Source: Nitrospira sp. (GTDB lineage Bacteria > Nitrospirota > Nitrospiria > Nitrospirales > Nitrospiraceae). From it: DNA of 44,517 nt. The stretch spans positions 1 through 44,517 of the forward strand of contig JAFEBI010000017.1 of NCBI GenBank assembly GCA_018242725.1, given 5' to 3'. Of this stretch, positions 24,001 through 33,019 are shown piece by piece. The stretch's first letter is position 1. The number at the start of each line of letters is the position of its first letter. The notes beneath the pieces were generated by a model that was not told where the DNA came from, made no database searches, and saw only the letters and a program-made list of their open reading frames with translations. Made by a program: the position numbers and the translations under genes.

Positions 24001-26885
24001 GCCATCCATGAGTCCAGCTTGAGTCCCACAAGCCTGTGGGCCGGCCACAGTGGAACCCTGTTGGCCACCGTCTGCACTTCACCGTTCGGGTCACGAAATT
24101 CCAGCTCCATCGCAAGGTCCATCGGAACCTGTACGGCTGGGAGTTGCTCAATCGTGGTCCGTCGCCCTCCATTGGCGTCCAGGACCAAACTCTGGCTTTG
24201 AGTGAACTTTGACTCCTTCTTCGACCGTCGAGCGTCGCCGCCGGCCTGCCCATCCTCGCCACCACCTACCTCAGACTCTGTCTCATCACTTCCCTCGACC
24301 AGATCCTGCTGCTGCTCTCTCGTGAGCCCGACTTTCACCGGCCCATTCGCAAAAACCGTCCCCTCAAACCCTTCAAACGACTGCAGCGTCTTCGGCTGGA
24401 CAAGGCTACGAAACGTGACCGGCAGGTCACCAGCCGACCCGCCCGCCAGGTAACTGACTGCGAGATCCACCGTCGCTTCTGAGGCAGCAACAAGCGATTT
24501 GACAGGGGGATTGATCACACCTTTCATCATCGGCACGCGATACTCTTCGACACGAAATTCACCGGAGCGTAGCCCCTGCGGCGCGTAATAGATTTCTTGA
24601 TCATCCGCCACGTGCTTGTCTTGCAGCTGAGGTGGCTCTTTCTTCAGCCACACCCCGTAGGTGCCTAGTTTGGCCTCTTTGGGAATCGTCCAAGTCGTTT
24701 CCGCAATGCCTTGCGCATCCCACTGGAGCGGAAACTCATACCGTTCCGAGGTAGCTTCATGGTGGATGACGATCGCTTTGGGTTTGTCTTCATCCTTTGC
24801 CATGGCAAAACCCTGCATGTGCGGTCGCCTGATCACATGCTTCATCTGCACCCTGTCTCCAGCTCTCAACAAGGTCCGGTCAAATACGGTGTGGACAGCA
24901 ACTCCTGGTTGAGCCTGATATCCAGACGGCAGGTTGAATCGCCAGGTTTCAATCCCCTCTTGCCAAGACGACCGCATGAATGACCGATCATCCTGCGTCG
25001 TGGCCATCACGAAATAATCGCTATGCCAGTCACAAGACGAAGGCTCCGGGATCGACCCGACCTTCGCGATTCCTTGACTGTCGGTCTTTCCTTTCCACAA
25101 CTCGCTGCCCTTACAGGAATGGATAGTCACCGTGGCATCCCCCACGGGCTTCCCGCTATCAAGCGCCGTCACCCAGACCAGCGAGGCTTCACGTCCTTTC
25201 TTAAAATGCACGGCGAGATTGGTCACCAGGGCTGCCGTGGCCACATACATGGGCGCCGGTTTCGGCAATAACGCCTTTCCAAGAATCTGACTTTTGATTT
25301 CCACCACGTACAGCCCAGGGGCGGGAAGCGACAGCCCCAGGACCTCCGTTGCCTTGGTGCCTTGAAGATTGGGAATGGTAGAGCGCTGGGGTTTCCCGGC
25401 GGACTTCGCAAAAATCGAGGTGGTGCGCATCTCATATTCCAGCGCATTCTTTCGTTCGACGCGATCGAGCCAATCTAGGATATCGCGAGCCTGAACCGAT
25501 TTGATCGACATCACTTTTCCTGACAGTTTCTGAGAATATCGATCGCCTTTCTCAGAACCCTCACTGCCTTGTACGACCGACAGCATGTTCGTATTGATCT
25601 TAGCCTCGAGATTACGCACGCTCAGTGGTAATACCGGCTCCGCCCTCGATTCCAGAATACCGAAGGGCGCGGGAAACTTGGCAAGAGGAGGAAAGGAACC
25701 GGTCCGAACGACCAGGGGGAAGCGATCAGCGTTGCTCAACTTCCGACCTGCATCATCGACCAACCCCTCGGGCACTTCAATCCGATAGGCCTGGCCTTCC
25801 GCGAATGGCCCCTTGAACACCACCCGCTCAATCATCATATTCTGGAATTCATGAGGATCCGGCGGTTTCTGACCCGCAGCGGCTCTCGCTGAACCGCCCA
25901 CCCGAGCGGAGAGTCCGACGACCACGCTATTCTTTACATGTACGGCCACTCCCCCGAACGCTTCCAGTACCGGTTCGCTGACCTCACCATTCGCCCCCTT
26001 CAGCACAATCTTGCTGGCCTGAGCCACCGTGATAGGCGCGGACATATTCAGCGTGATTGTGCTAAACGGCAAACACCCTTCACCGGCCTTTGCTCGTTCA
26101 CAGGACAAGGTCGCACGAAACGCCCCTCTTGTCCGAAACGGCAGCGTCCGAGCATCCTCAGTGGCAACTTGATTCTTCGAGCGCACCCCATCCCCCCACA
26201 CAAGACTGACCGTGCTCTCGGCCGGGAACCGTTGCCGAGCTTGCAGGACCAACGTTGACGTTGTTTGTTCCTGCACCGACACATGTTTGAGCACCGTGGC
26301 TCGTTCGGGTCCACTCAAAATCCTGACCCCGATTCGGCTTTCAATCCCATCGACTCGAAAATATACATGCTCCAGGACTGATGGTTGATTGATCTCACCA
26401 TCAATCCCAAGGACAAAGGCCTGCTCCTCGTCGATGTACGTGTTCCCCTCGTGCGGTTGCGACCACTTGATCACTGGCCCCCCGGTTGAGAATGAAAAGG
26501 TGTTGGAGCCAACAAGCTTCTTCCCAGACAGGGTCTGAAGAGCAGCTTTAATGGTGAACGTGCAACGGACTCCGGCAGGAAGATCTCTTTTGAAGTCAAA
26601 CACCCAGTTGTGCCCATCCGCCCATTGCGCCGTCCCTGCCTCCGGACAATCGATGTCGAACGGATCCACAATGCCGCGAGGGTCACCAAATGGAACCATG
26701 GGTTCAGAAAACGTTGCTCTGACTTGGCGAACAGCCTTGACCGATCCTTGTGGCGTGAATAATTCGATTTGTGGGTTCTTGGGGGTGTCCTGTACGACAT
26801 GCGGCTGTGGCTCCGCCGATGTACTCACCGGACAGCTCACGGCGACAGCAAGGAACAGCAGAATGGCCGAGGCAACGTGAATCAT
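21006..26885 (-). CDS. Bacterial alpha-2-macroglobulin (YfhM-type) with thioester
   Basis: A 1959-aa periplasmic protease trap. ATG 26885 has GGGAGAG upstream and gives a signal peptide ending in AVSC, an imperfect but usable lipobox, as expected for the anchored YfhM class. MG-type beta domains fill the first ~1200 residues. The reactive thioester motif CLEQ is intact at Cys1508 (YPYSCLEQQ), inside the alpha-helical TED domain. A protease that cuts the bait region would be covalently caught. It overlaps pbpC by 4 nt (GTGA), so the trap and the murein synthase are made together. An insert of charged residues (ESEVGGGEDGQAGG) near residue 870 may mark the bait region; that is inference. Confidence 0.95.
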   Translation of the reverse strand: MIHVASAILLFLAVAVSCPVSTSAEPQPHVVQDTPKNPQIELFTPQGSVKAVRQVRATFSEPMVPFGDPRGIVDPFDIDCPEAGTAQWADGHNWVFDFKRDLPAGVRCTFTIKAALQTLSGKKLVGSNTFSFSTGGPVIKWSQPHEGNTYIDEEQAFVLGIDGEINQPSVLEHVYFRVDGIESRIGVRILSGPERATVLKHVSVQEQTTSTLVLQARQRFPAESTVSLVWGDGVRSKNQVATEDARTLPFRTRGAFRATLSCERAKAGEGCLPFSTITLNMSAPITVAQASKIVLKGANGEVSEPVLEAFGGVAVHVKNSVVVGLSARVGGSARAAAGQKPPDPHEFQNMMIERVVFKGPFAEGQAYRIEVPEGLVDDAGRKLSNADRFPLVVRTGSFPPLAKFPAPFGILESRAEPVLPLSVRNLEAKINTNMLSVVQGSEGSEKGDRYSQKLSGKVMSIKSVQARDILDWLDRVERKNALEYEMRTTSIFAKSAGKPQRSTIPNLQGTKATEVLGLSLPAPGLYVVEIKSQILGKALLPKPAPMYVATAALVTNLAVHFKKGREASLVWVTALDSGKPVGDATVTIHSCKGSELWKGKTDSQGIAKVGSIPEPSSCDWHSDYFVMATTQDDRSFMRSSWQEGIETWRFNLPSGYQAQPGVAVHTVFDRTLLRAGDRVQMKHVIRRPHMQGFAMAKDEDKPKAIVIHHEATSERYEFPLQWDAQGIAETTWTIPKEAKLGTYGVWLKKEPPQLQDKHVADDQEIYYAPQGLRSGEFRVEEYRVPMMKGVINPPVKSLVAASEATVDLAVSYLAGGSAGDLPVTFRSLVQPKTLQSFEGFEGTVFANGPVKVGLTREQQQDLVEGSDETESEVGGGEDGQAGGDARRSKKESKFTQSQSLVLDANGGRRTTIEQLPAVQVPMDLAMELEFRDPNGEVQTVANRVPLWPAHRLVGLKLDSWMATQDKLAFHAIVVDTSGKALAGVPVAVDLFEKRTYSHRKRLLGGFYAYEHVTEVRPVGTVCEGQTDGQGLVLCDTTASVSGNVILQAQIADDVQHRSVAHADLWIRGEADWWYGVSDDDRMDVLPERGRYEPGDTAKLQVRMPFRESTALITVEREGVIDAFVQPLSGKRPIVELPIQETYAPNIFVSVLAVRGRIAGVQPTAMVDLGRPAYKLGLTGINVGWKTHELKVAVTSNSQTYRVRDKAKITVKVTRADERALPPGSEIALAAVDEGLLELLPNKSWRLLDAMMKPRNEEVETSSAQMHVVGKRHFGLKSKVPGGGGGKQPTRELFDTLLLWKGRVPLNEKGEATVEVPLNDSITSFRITAVATAGTQLFGTGSTTIRSTQELMLLSGIAPLIREGDRYHSEVTVRNTSTKTMDVAVTGRVLQVTKPLVPLTVTLASGAAKTIGWEVVAPVGVEQLVYEIEAIEKGGNSDRLNIVQTVVPAVPVRTFQSTVTQLGADVRLPVERPKDSVPGKGGISLTVRPSLVGSLSGVAEYMALYPYSCLEQQASRAVALQNEEQWKKLANEFPAYLDGDGLVKYWPGMTNGSDVLTAYLLAVAHEAGWTIPSGSLEHMLTGLTKFVQGSSTGYSPLITSDLAIRKLAAIEALSRYDKAEARMLDAISIAPNRWPTSAVIDWVNILRRVPEIKDATKRAYEGDQILRARLNIQGTTMGFSTEREDQLWWLMTSSDTNAVRLLLTELESAQWKADLPRIVRGAIARQKKGHWDLTTANAWGVLAVKKFAAAFERESVTGTTTAVLGSQSEAVNWAEDDNGVLRNFSWPDQPSEIAVHHQGTGKPWVTVNSRAAIPLTGPFSSGYHIVKTLTPVAQKQPGQWTQGDVVRIKLDIEAQADMTWVVVNDPIPGGASVMGGVGRERQLLTQDEVRKGWVWPAFEERSFEAFRAYYAYVPKGTFTVEYTVRLNQAGTYQLPATRVEAMYSPEMLGELLNRELEVSR

Positions 26886-27081
26886 GTGCAGACTCTCCCT
26901 TTCTGTTCTACAGCCGTATATGAGCCCACTCACCGGACAAACGTATCCTACAAAAGATTCCGTTGTCTCTTTAGTTTCTCAGTGGAACGTGAGTCACAGA
27001 TGATGCAGCGAAGATGGATCGCCTCCATCAACCACAGGCGATACCTATCTCGAGCAAGACCTTGGGGACAAATCCGGCGAG

Positions 27082-27134
27082 GGATCATGACGCGTACAAA
27101 TAGGCACCCATGATCCTGACGGTCTCAAGAGACC
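27082..27134 (-). terminator. Inverted repeats after aspS, possible terminator
   Basis: Two dyads follow the aspS stop: GGTCTC-AA-GAGACC (27121-27134) and GGATCATG...CATGATCC (27082-27089 and 27109-27116). There is no U-rich tract, so termination is only a guess. Confidence 0.25.
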
Positions 27135-27142
27135 AGCGACCT

Positions 27143-28906
27143 TTATTCGATGAGATCCAGCTTGATACGCAATTCTTTCAACTGATCCTGCCCCACAGCG
27201 GAGGGTGCGTCGGTCAGTGGACATTGCGCCCGTTGAGTCTTGGGGAACGCGATGACGTCGCGAATCGAATCGGCATTACCCAGCAGCATCACCAAGCGAT
27301 CCAAGCCAAACGCGATCCCGCCGTGCGGTGGCGCGCCATACTCCAGCGCCTCAAGCAGAAATCCGAACTTGAGGATAGCATCATCCTTCCCGATCCCAAG
27401 CAGATCAAACACTTTGCTTTGGACATCGCGACGGTGAATACGAATGCTCCCGCCGCCGATTTCGCTTCCATTCAGCACCATATCATAGGCCTTCGCTCTG
27501 ATCTTCAGCGGATCGGAATCGAACAGCCCAAGATCCTCATCGAGCGGCGCTGTGAAGGGATGGTGGATGGCCACGTACCGCTTCTGCTCCTGATCGTAAT
27601 CCAGCATGGGGAAATCGACGACCCACAGAGGCTTCCAGGCGGTCTTGTCGATGAGATTCAGTTCTTCTCCCAACAGGAGGCGGATGCGCCCCATCACATC
27701 ATGGACGACTACCGGCTTGTCGGCGCCGAAGAGGACCAAGTCTCCCGGCTTCGCTTCCGGCAGGGCCGCCGCAAAGGCTTTCGCATCCAAAAACTTCGCG
27801 ATGACGGATTCCAACTGGCCTTCTGCCGTCAACTTCAACCAAGCCAGGCCTTTTGCACCGAAACTCTTGGCCGTTTCTCCCAAGGCATCGATTCGCGTGC
27901 GAGACAGGGTCCCACCACCCTTGACGATCAAGGCTTTGATAATCCCGCCCTTGGTCGCAGCATCCTTGAAGACCTTAAACTCGCTCGCTGCGCCGAATGC
28001 GGTCATGTCATAGAGTGGCATGTCGAACCGGAGGTCCGGCTTATCAGATCCGTAGCGACCCATGGCCTCCGCATAGGTCATCCTGGGGAACGGCGTCGGC
28101 AACTGCACGCTTCCGACTTTATTAAAGATCGTGACGATCATGCGTTCCATCAAGCTCATGACCTGCTCACGGTCGATAAAGGACATTTCCAGGTCAATCT
28201 GAGTAAACTCCGGCTGCCGATCATTGCGGAGGTCTTCGTCTCGGAAACAACGCGCGATTTGATAATAGCGATCGACACCGCTGACCATCAGAACCTGTTT
28301 GAACAGTTGCGGTGACTGCGGCAACGCAAAGAACTGCCCCGCATTCACCCGGCTCGGCACGAGATAATCACGAGCCCCCTCCGGCGTGCTTTTGGTCAGA
28401 ATCGGCGTCTCGACCTCCAAGAAGCCCTCGGCATTCACAAATTCTCTGGTGGCTTGCGTAATGCCGTGCCGAAGACTCAACAGCTGCTGCATCCGGGGAC
28501 GACGAAGATCCAAGAACCGATACTTCAGCCGAATGGACTCCGTGACATCCGCATCGTCTTCGATTAAGAAAGGCGGCGTCTTGGCTTCGTTGAGGATCTC
28601 CACCTCATCGACGAAAACCTCGATTTCACCGGTCGCAAGATCGGGATTCTTCGACTCATCCGGTCGCGCCATCACCTGCCCGGTCACGGAGACGACACAT
28701 TCACTGCGGAGCGAGTGAGCCTCTTGATGACATCGAAGATTGCGTTCGGCATTGAAGACGACCTGCGTGATCCCCGTGCGATCTCTTAGATCAATAAAGA
28801 TGACCATGCCATGATCACGCCGGCGCTGTACCCAGCCGTTCAAAATTACAGTCTGGCCCACATGGGCCCTATTTAGCTCTCCACAGCGATGCGTACGAAT
28901 CTTCAT
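27143..28906 (-). CDS. aspS: Aspartyl-tRNA synthetase
   Basis: A 587-aa class II synthetase. The N-terminal OB anticodon-binding domain ([19 protein letters not shown]) is followed by the catalytic core with the flipping loop QSPQLFKQ, motif 2 ([18 protein letters not shown]) and motif 3 ([12 protein letters not shown]). The bacterial GAD insertion lies between them. ATG 28906 is chosen since AGAGGGG lies about 4 nt upstream and MKIRTHRCG is the usual start. It overlaps the stop of the upstream pseudouridine synthase (ATGA). Whether it also charges tRNA-Asn cannot be told here because gatCAB and asnS are not in view. Confidence 0.97.
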   Translation of the reverse strand: MKIRTHRCGELNRAHVGQTVILNGWVQRRRDHGMVIFIDLRDRTGITQVVFNAERNLRCHQEAHSLRSECVVSVTGQVMARPDESKNPDLATGEIEVFVDEVEILNEAKTPPFLIEDDADVTESIRLKYRFLDLRRPRMQQLLSLRHGITQATREFVNAEGFLEVETPILTKSTPEGARDYLVPSRVNAGQFFALPQSPQLFKQVLMVSGVDRYYQIARCFRDEDLRNDRQPEFTQIDLEMSFIDREQVMSLMERMIVTIFNKVGSVQLPTPFPRMTYAEAMGRYGSDKPDLRFDMPLYDMTAFGAASEFKVFKDAATKGGIIKALIVKGGGTLSRTRIDALGETAKSFGAKGLAWLKLTAEGQLESVIAKFLDAKAFAAALPEAKPGDLVLFGADKPVVVHDVMGRIRLLLGEELNLIDKTAWKPLWVVDFPMLDYDQEQKRYVAIHHPFTAPLDEDLGLFDSDPLKIRAKAYDMVLNGSEIGGGSIRIHRRDVQSKVFDLLGIGKDDAILKFGFLLEALEYGAPPHGGIAFGLDRLVMLLGNADSIRDVIAFPKTQRAQCPLTDAPSAVGQDQLKELRIKLDLIE

Positions 28907-29748
28907 GCCCCTCTTACCTTCTTCGAAGAAAATTGTTTCGTTCGCGCAGGCTTGGCCCATCCCGCTTGCCGAACCGGTCGCTTTGATTTTGACGTCGGCT
29001 CTTCTCCCCGCTCGACCGCCGCTTTCCGCTCTTCTACGAGCTCTCGCAGTGCGTTCGCCTCCCGATCGCTCAAGAATCGAAATTCACCTGGGGCAAGCCC
29101 ACCCAAGGACAAGGGCCCCATCCGTATTCTCTGTAATTTCAGTACGGGATGTCCGACTGATTCCAACATCCGCTTAACTTGATGCTTCCGCCCTTCTCGG
29201 ATGGTGACCTCCAGCCAGGAATTTTGCTCCGCCTTCTTCACCTTTTTCACATAGGCGGGACCGGTCATGCCATCTTCGAGCTTCACTCCCTGTTCCAACT
29301 GCCTGATCTCTTCGTCCCCCAGCACGCCCTTCACCTTGATCAGATAGGTTTTAGGCACGTGATACCGCGGATGCAGCAGGGCTTGAGCCAGATCACCGTG
29401 ATTCGTCAACAACATCAACCCTTCACTATCGAAATCCAACCGCCCGACTGGAAATACCCGCACGGACACGCCATGAAGAAAATCCTTCACGGTGTCCCTC
29501 CCCCCGGGGTCGTCCAACGTCGACATCACATTCTTGGGCTTATTCAACACCAGATACACAAACGGCTGTGCGGAAGTCAGGTGCTTGCCATCGACCTTCA
29601 CATGATCCCGGCCAGGCTCGATCTTGGTTCCGAGTTCGGTCACGACCTTGCCGTTGACCGTCACGCGGCCGCTGGCGATGAGCATCTCGGCCTTCCGGCG
29701 AGACGAGAGACCCGTACTGGCAATGAGCTTCTGCAATCTTATTTCCAT
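28903..29748 (-). CDS. RluB/RsuA-family pseudouridine synthase
   Basis: A 281-aa RNA-modifying enzyme from ATG 29748 (AGGAG upstream). An S4 RNA-binding domain covers residues 1-60 ([18 protein letters not shown]). The catalytic domain has the RsuA/RluB signature [20 protein letters not shown] with the nucleophilic aspartate, and later [11 protein letters not shown]. The tail is basic and disordered, as in RluB, which modifies 23S rRNA helix 89/90. It is translationally coupled to aspS. Confidence 0.9.
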   Translation of the reverse strand: MEIRLQKLIASTGLSSRRKAEMLIASGRVTVNGKVVTELGTKIEPGRDHVKVDGKHLTSAQPFVYLVLNKPKNVMSTLDDPGGRDTVKDFLHGVSVRVFPVGRLDFDSEGLMLLTNHGDLAQALLHPRYHVPKTYLIKVKGVLGDEEIRQLEQGVKLEDGMTGPAYVKKVKKAEQNSWLEVTIREGRKHQVKRMLESVGHPVLKLQRIRMGPLSLGGLAPGEFRFLSDREANALRELVEERKAAVERGEEPTSKSKRPVRQAGWAKPARTKQFSSKKVRGA

Positions 29749-29886
29749 AACTCCTAGCGACAGCTGGCCACTGTGGGTTCTACTGCGCGCATGCACCGAG
29801 CACCGACATCAATTTCTCACCTAGATCTGTCTCCCGTGCGCGGTGCGCGAGCACAGAAGCCACCTGGCCGCACGTCGCCTCTCCTC

Positions 29887-31443
29887 CTACTCCCACTCAA
29901 TCGTACTCGGTGGTTTCGAGCTGATGTCGTAGACGACCCGATTCACGCCTTTCACTTCGTTGATGATCCGGTTCGACATGCGACCGAGCACTTCGTTGGG
30001 AATCTTGGCCCAGTCGGCAGTCATCCCATCGACGCTGGTCACCGCGCGAATTGCAACGACATGTTCATACGTCCGCTGGTCGCCCATCACCCCCACCGTG
30101 CGAATCGGCAACAGCACGGCAAAGGCCTGCCAGATTTCTCGGTAGAGCCCTGCGCTCCGAATTTCCTGATCGACGATGGTTTCCGCCCCGCGAAGAATTG
30201 CCAACCGTTCCGGCGTCACCGCACCCAACACGCGAATGGCCAATCCAGGTCCTGGAAACGGCTGCCGCCAGACAATGTCGTCGGGCAATCCCAATTCTGT
30301 TCCCAACACCCGCACCTCATCTTTGAAAAGCTCTCGAAGCGGTTCGATCAGCTTGAGCTTCATACGTGCCGGCAATCCGCCGACGTTATGGTGGGTTTTG
30401 ATCGTAGCCGAGGGTCCTTTGAAACTGACGCTCTCGATCACATCGGGATACAGCGTGCCCTGGACGAGATACTTGGTTCCCTTCAGCTTCTTAGATTCCG
30501 CCTCGAAGTGCTTAATGAATTGCCTGCCGATGATCTTCCGCTTTCGCTCAGGATCCGTCACATGCTTCAGTGCAGCCAGAAACGGTTTCGTCCCATCGAG
30601 CACGCGGAGATTCAAATGCAGCTGCGAGGCAAAGGTCTTTCTAACCTGATCTCGTTCACCGGCGCGTAACACCCCATTATCGACGAAGATACAGGTGAGC
30701 TGATCCCCGATCGCCCGATGCGTCAGCGCTGCCGCGACAGAGGAATCAACCCCACCACTCAACGCACAGATGACTCGCTCTTTGCCGACCTGCTCACGAA
30801 TCTGCTGCACTGCCGTCTCGACATACGATTGCATCGTCCACGTCGGTTGACAGCCGCAGATTTCATAGACGAAGTTCTTGAGAATTTTTGTCCCTTCGGG
30901 CGTGTGCGCCACTTCGGGATGGAACTGCAAACAATAGATCCGTCGCTTGGCGTCATCTCGCTTCATTGCCGCAACGGGTGAGTTATTCGTATGCGCGATC
31001 GATCGAAATCCCGGCGGCATCCGCTCGATCCGATCCCCATGCGACATCCAGACCGTCGTCAGCTTCTTGGTCCCCACGCCTTGAAAGAGATCACTCGCAT
31101 CATCGACCATGAGCTCTGCGCGACCATATTCGCGATGGGTCGATTTGGCGACTTCTCCTCCGGACAGATGCGTCACCAGCTGCATGCCGTAGCAAATGCC
31201 CAGGATGGGGATATTCTGATCAAAGAGTTCCTTTGCAACGGATGGAGCTTTCTTCTCATAGACACTCGAGGGCCCGCCGGACAGCACAATGCCCTTCGGC
31301 CGATAGGCAAGGATGGTCGCTAGTGAGGCTGTACAGGGGAAAATCTGCGAGTAGACCTGCGCTTCGCGAATGCGGCGGGCAATCAGCTGTGTGTACTGAG
31401 ACCCGAAGTCCAGAACGAGAATTCTATCGTGCCAGAGTTCCAT
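29887..31443 (-). CDS. guaA: GMP synthase (glutamine-hydrolysing)
   Basis: A 518-aa enzyme that aminates XMP to GMP. The N-terminal class I amidotransferase has its nucleophile in [10 protein letters not shown] and the His-Glu pair in [10 protein letters not shown]. The ATP pyrophosphatase domain has the PP-loop [14 protein letters not shown]. The C-terminal dimerization domain ends in the invariant KPPSTIEWE. The start ATG 31443 lacks a clear ribosome site. It lies 99 nt downstream of guaB, so the two steps from IMP to GMP are encoded together. Confidence 0.97.
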   Translation of the reverse strand: MELWHDRILVLDFGSQYTQLIARRIREAQVYSQIFPCTASLATILAYRPKGIVLSGGPSSVYEKKAPSVAKELFDQNIPILGICYGMQLVTHLSGGEVAKSTHREYGRAELMVDDASDLFQGVGTKKLTTVWMSHGDRIERMPPGFRSIAHTNNSPVAAMKRDDAKRRIYCLQFHPEVAHTPEGTKILKNFVYEICGCQPTWTMQSYVETAVQQIREQVGKERVICALSGGVDSSVAAALTHRAIGDQLTCIFVDNGVLRAGERDQVRKTFASQLHLNLRVLDGTKPFLAALKHVTDPERKRKIIGRQFIKHFEAESKKLKGTKYLVQGTLYPDVIESVSFKGPSATIKTHHNVGGLPARMKLKLIEPLRELFKDEVRVLGTELGLPDDIVWRQPFPGPGLAIRVLGAVTPERLAILRGAETIVDQEIRSAGLYREIWQAFAVLLPIRTVGVMGDQRTYEHVVAIRAVTSVDGMTADWAKIPNEVLGRMSNRIINEVKGVNRVVYDISSKPPSTIEWE

Positions 31444-31542
31444 GGAAGCGTGAAAAGTGAAACGTTAGAGATTAATCGAAGAAGACAGAAGAAGTATTCG
31501 CACAGTTGCATTTCACATTTTACTTTTCACCTTCCACGTACC

Positions 31543-33009
31543 CTATTCCCAGTCCATTCGATAGTTCGGCGCTTCTTTTGTAATGATAACATCATGGACA
31601 TGACTCTCTCGGAGACCGGCGACAGACTGCCGGATGAACGTCGCCTTCTTCTGGAGATCGGGGATCGACTTGCACCCACAGTACCCCATACCCGATCGGA
31701 CGCCACCGACCAATTGATACACCACAGCCGCCAAGGGCCCCTTGTACGGCACACGCCCTTCGATCCCTTCAGGAACCAACTTCTGCGCCGGACGTCCCCC
31801 CTGTCCATACCGATCGCCCCCTCCGCGCTCCATTGCGCCGATGGACCCCATGCCCCGGTAGACCTTATAGGTTCTGGCCTGATACAGCACGGTCTCTCCT
31901 GGAGACTCTTCCGTTCCAGCGAACAACCCACCGAGCATAACCGACGACGCTCCGGCCGCGAGCGCTTTGGCAATGTCACCGGAAAACTTGATCCCGCCAT
32001 CCGCAATGACCGGCACTCCTGTCCCACGTAAAACCTTGGCACAATCAGCAATGGCCGTCAGCTGCGGCATGCCGGCACCGGACACGATCCGTGTCGTGCA
32101 GATCGACCCTGGCCCAACTCCGACCTTCATCGCATCGACCCCGACTTTCAGCAGATCCTTCGCCGCCTCTGCCGTGCCGATGTTGCCCACAACCAGCTCA
32201 AGGTCCGGATAAAGTTTTTTGATCATTTTCGCCGTATTCAACACGGCTTGCGAGTGACCATGGGCGGTATCGATCACCACAAGATCCACACCTGCCTTCT
32301 TCAACAAGGCCACGCGTTCTTGGGTATCCTGCCCAACACCGACCGCCGCCCCAACCCGTAATCGTCCATGCCCGTCCTTGCAGGCATTGGGGTATTTGAT
32401 CCGCTTTTCAATGTCCTTGATGGTGATGAGACCTTTCAATTCAAACTGCTTGTTGACGACCGGCAACTTTTCGATCCGGTGTTCATGAAGGATCTCACGC
32501 GCCTTCTCAAGACTGGTGCCTTCCGGAGCCGTCACGAGGCGATCCCGCTTCATCACCTGGGACACTTTCAGGTCCATTCTGCTTTCAAACCGTAGATCTC
32601 GATTCGTCAATATCCCTACCAGCTTGCGGCCTTTGGTGACGGGAATCCCAGAGATGCGATATTTCGCCATAAGCTGGTGCGCGTCTCGAATGGTTTCATC
32701 AGGAGAAATGGTGACAGGATCCATGATCATCCCGCTCTCAGACTTCTTGACCCGATCCACCTCCATGGCTTGATCCGCCGGAGAGAGGACCCGATGCACA
32801 ATGCCGATCCCCCCTTCACGGGCCATCGCAATCGCCAATCGCGACTCTGTCACCGTGTCCATGGCGGCACTGACCAGCGGAATATTGATCCGGATGTTCC
32901 GCGAGATGAAGGTGCTCGTATCAACTTCATTGGGGAGGACCTGCGACTTAGCCGGCACTAAAATTACGTCGTCGTAGGTCAGTCCAAGTCGCGGTTCTTT
33001 ATCCAGCAT
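31543..33009 (-). CDS. guaB: IMP dehydrogenase
   Basis: A 488-aa enzyme oxidising IMP to XMP, the first committed step to GMP. ATG 33009 (GAGGGAA upstream) gives the usual start [18 protein letters not shown]. Two CBS domains lie at about residues 95-205 (e.g. [20 protein letters not shown]). The catalytic cysteine loop is [13 protein letters not shown], and the flap region is [20 protein letters not shown]. It begins 10 nt after the stop of the NHL-repeat gene. Confidence 0.97.
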   Translation of the reverse strand: MLDKEPRLGLTYDDVILVPAKSQVLPNEVDTSTFISRNIRINIPLVSAAMDTVTESRLAIAMAREGGIGIVHRVLSPADQAMEVDRVKKSESGMIMDPVTISPDETIRDAHQLMAKYRISGIPVTKGRKLVGILTNRDLRFESRMDLKVSQVMKRDRLVTAPEGTSLEKAREILHEHRIEKLPVVNKQFELKGLITIKDIEKRIKYPNACKDGHGRLRVGAAVGVGQDTQERVALLKKAGVDLVVIDTAHGHSQAVLNTAKMIKKLYPDLELVVGNIGTAEAAKDLLKVGVDAMKVGVGPGSICTTRIVSGAGMPQLTAIADCAKVLRGTGVPVIADGGIKFSGDIAKALAAGASSVMLGGLFAGTEESPGETVLYQARTYKVYRGMGSIGAMERGGGDRYGQGGRPAQKLVPEGIEGRVPYKGPLAAVVYQLVGGVRSGMGYCGCKSIPDLQKKATFIRQSVAGLRESHVHDVIITKEAPNYRMDWE

Positions 33010-33019
33010 CGTTCCCTCG

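Noticed and set aside
27110..28315. 401-aa plus-strand ORF
   Set aside because: Lies wholly opposite aspS, which has all its motifs; the composition is that of a reverse-strand shadow.
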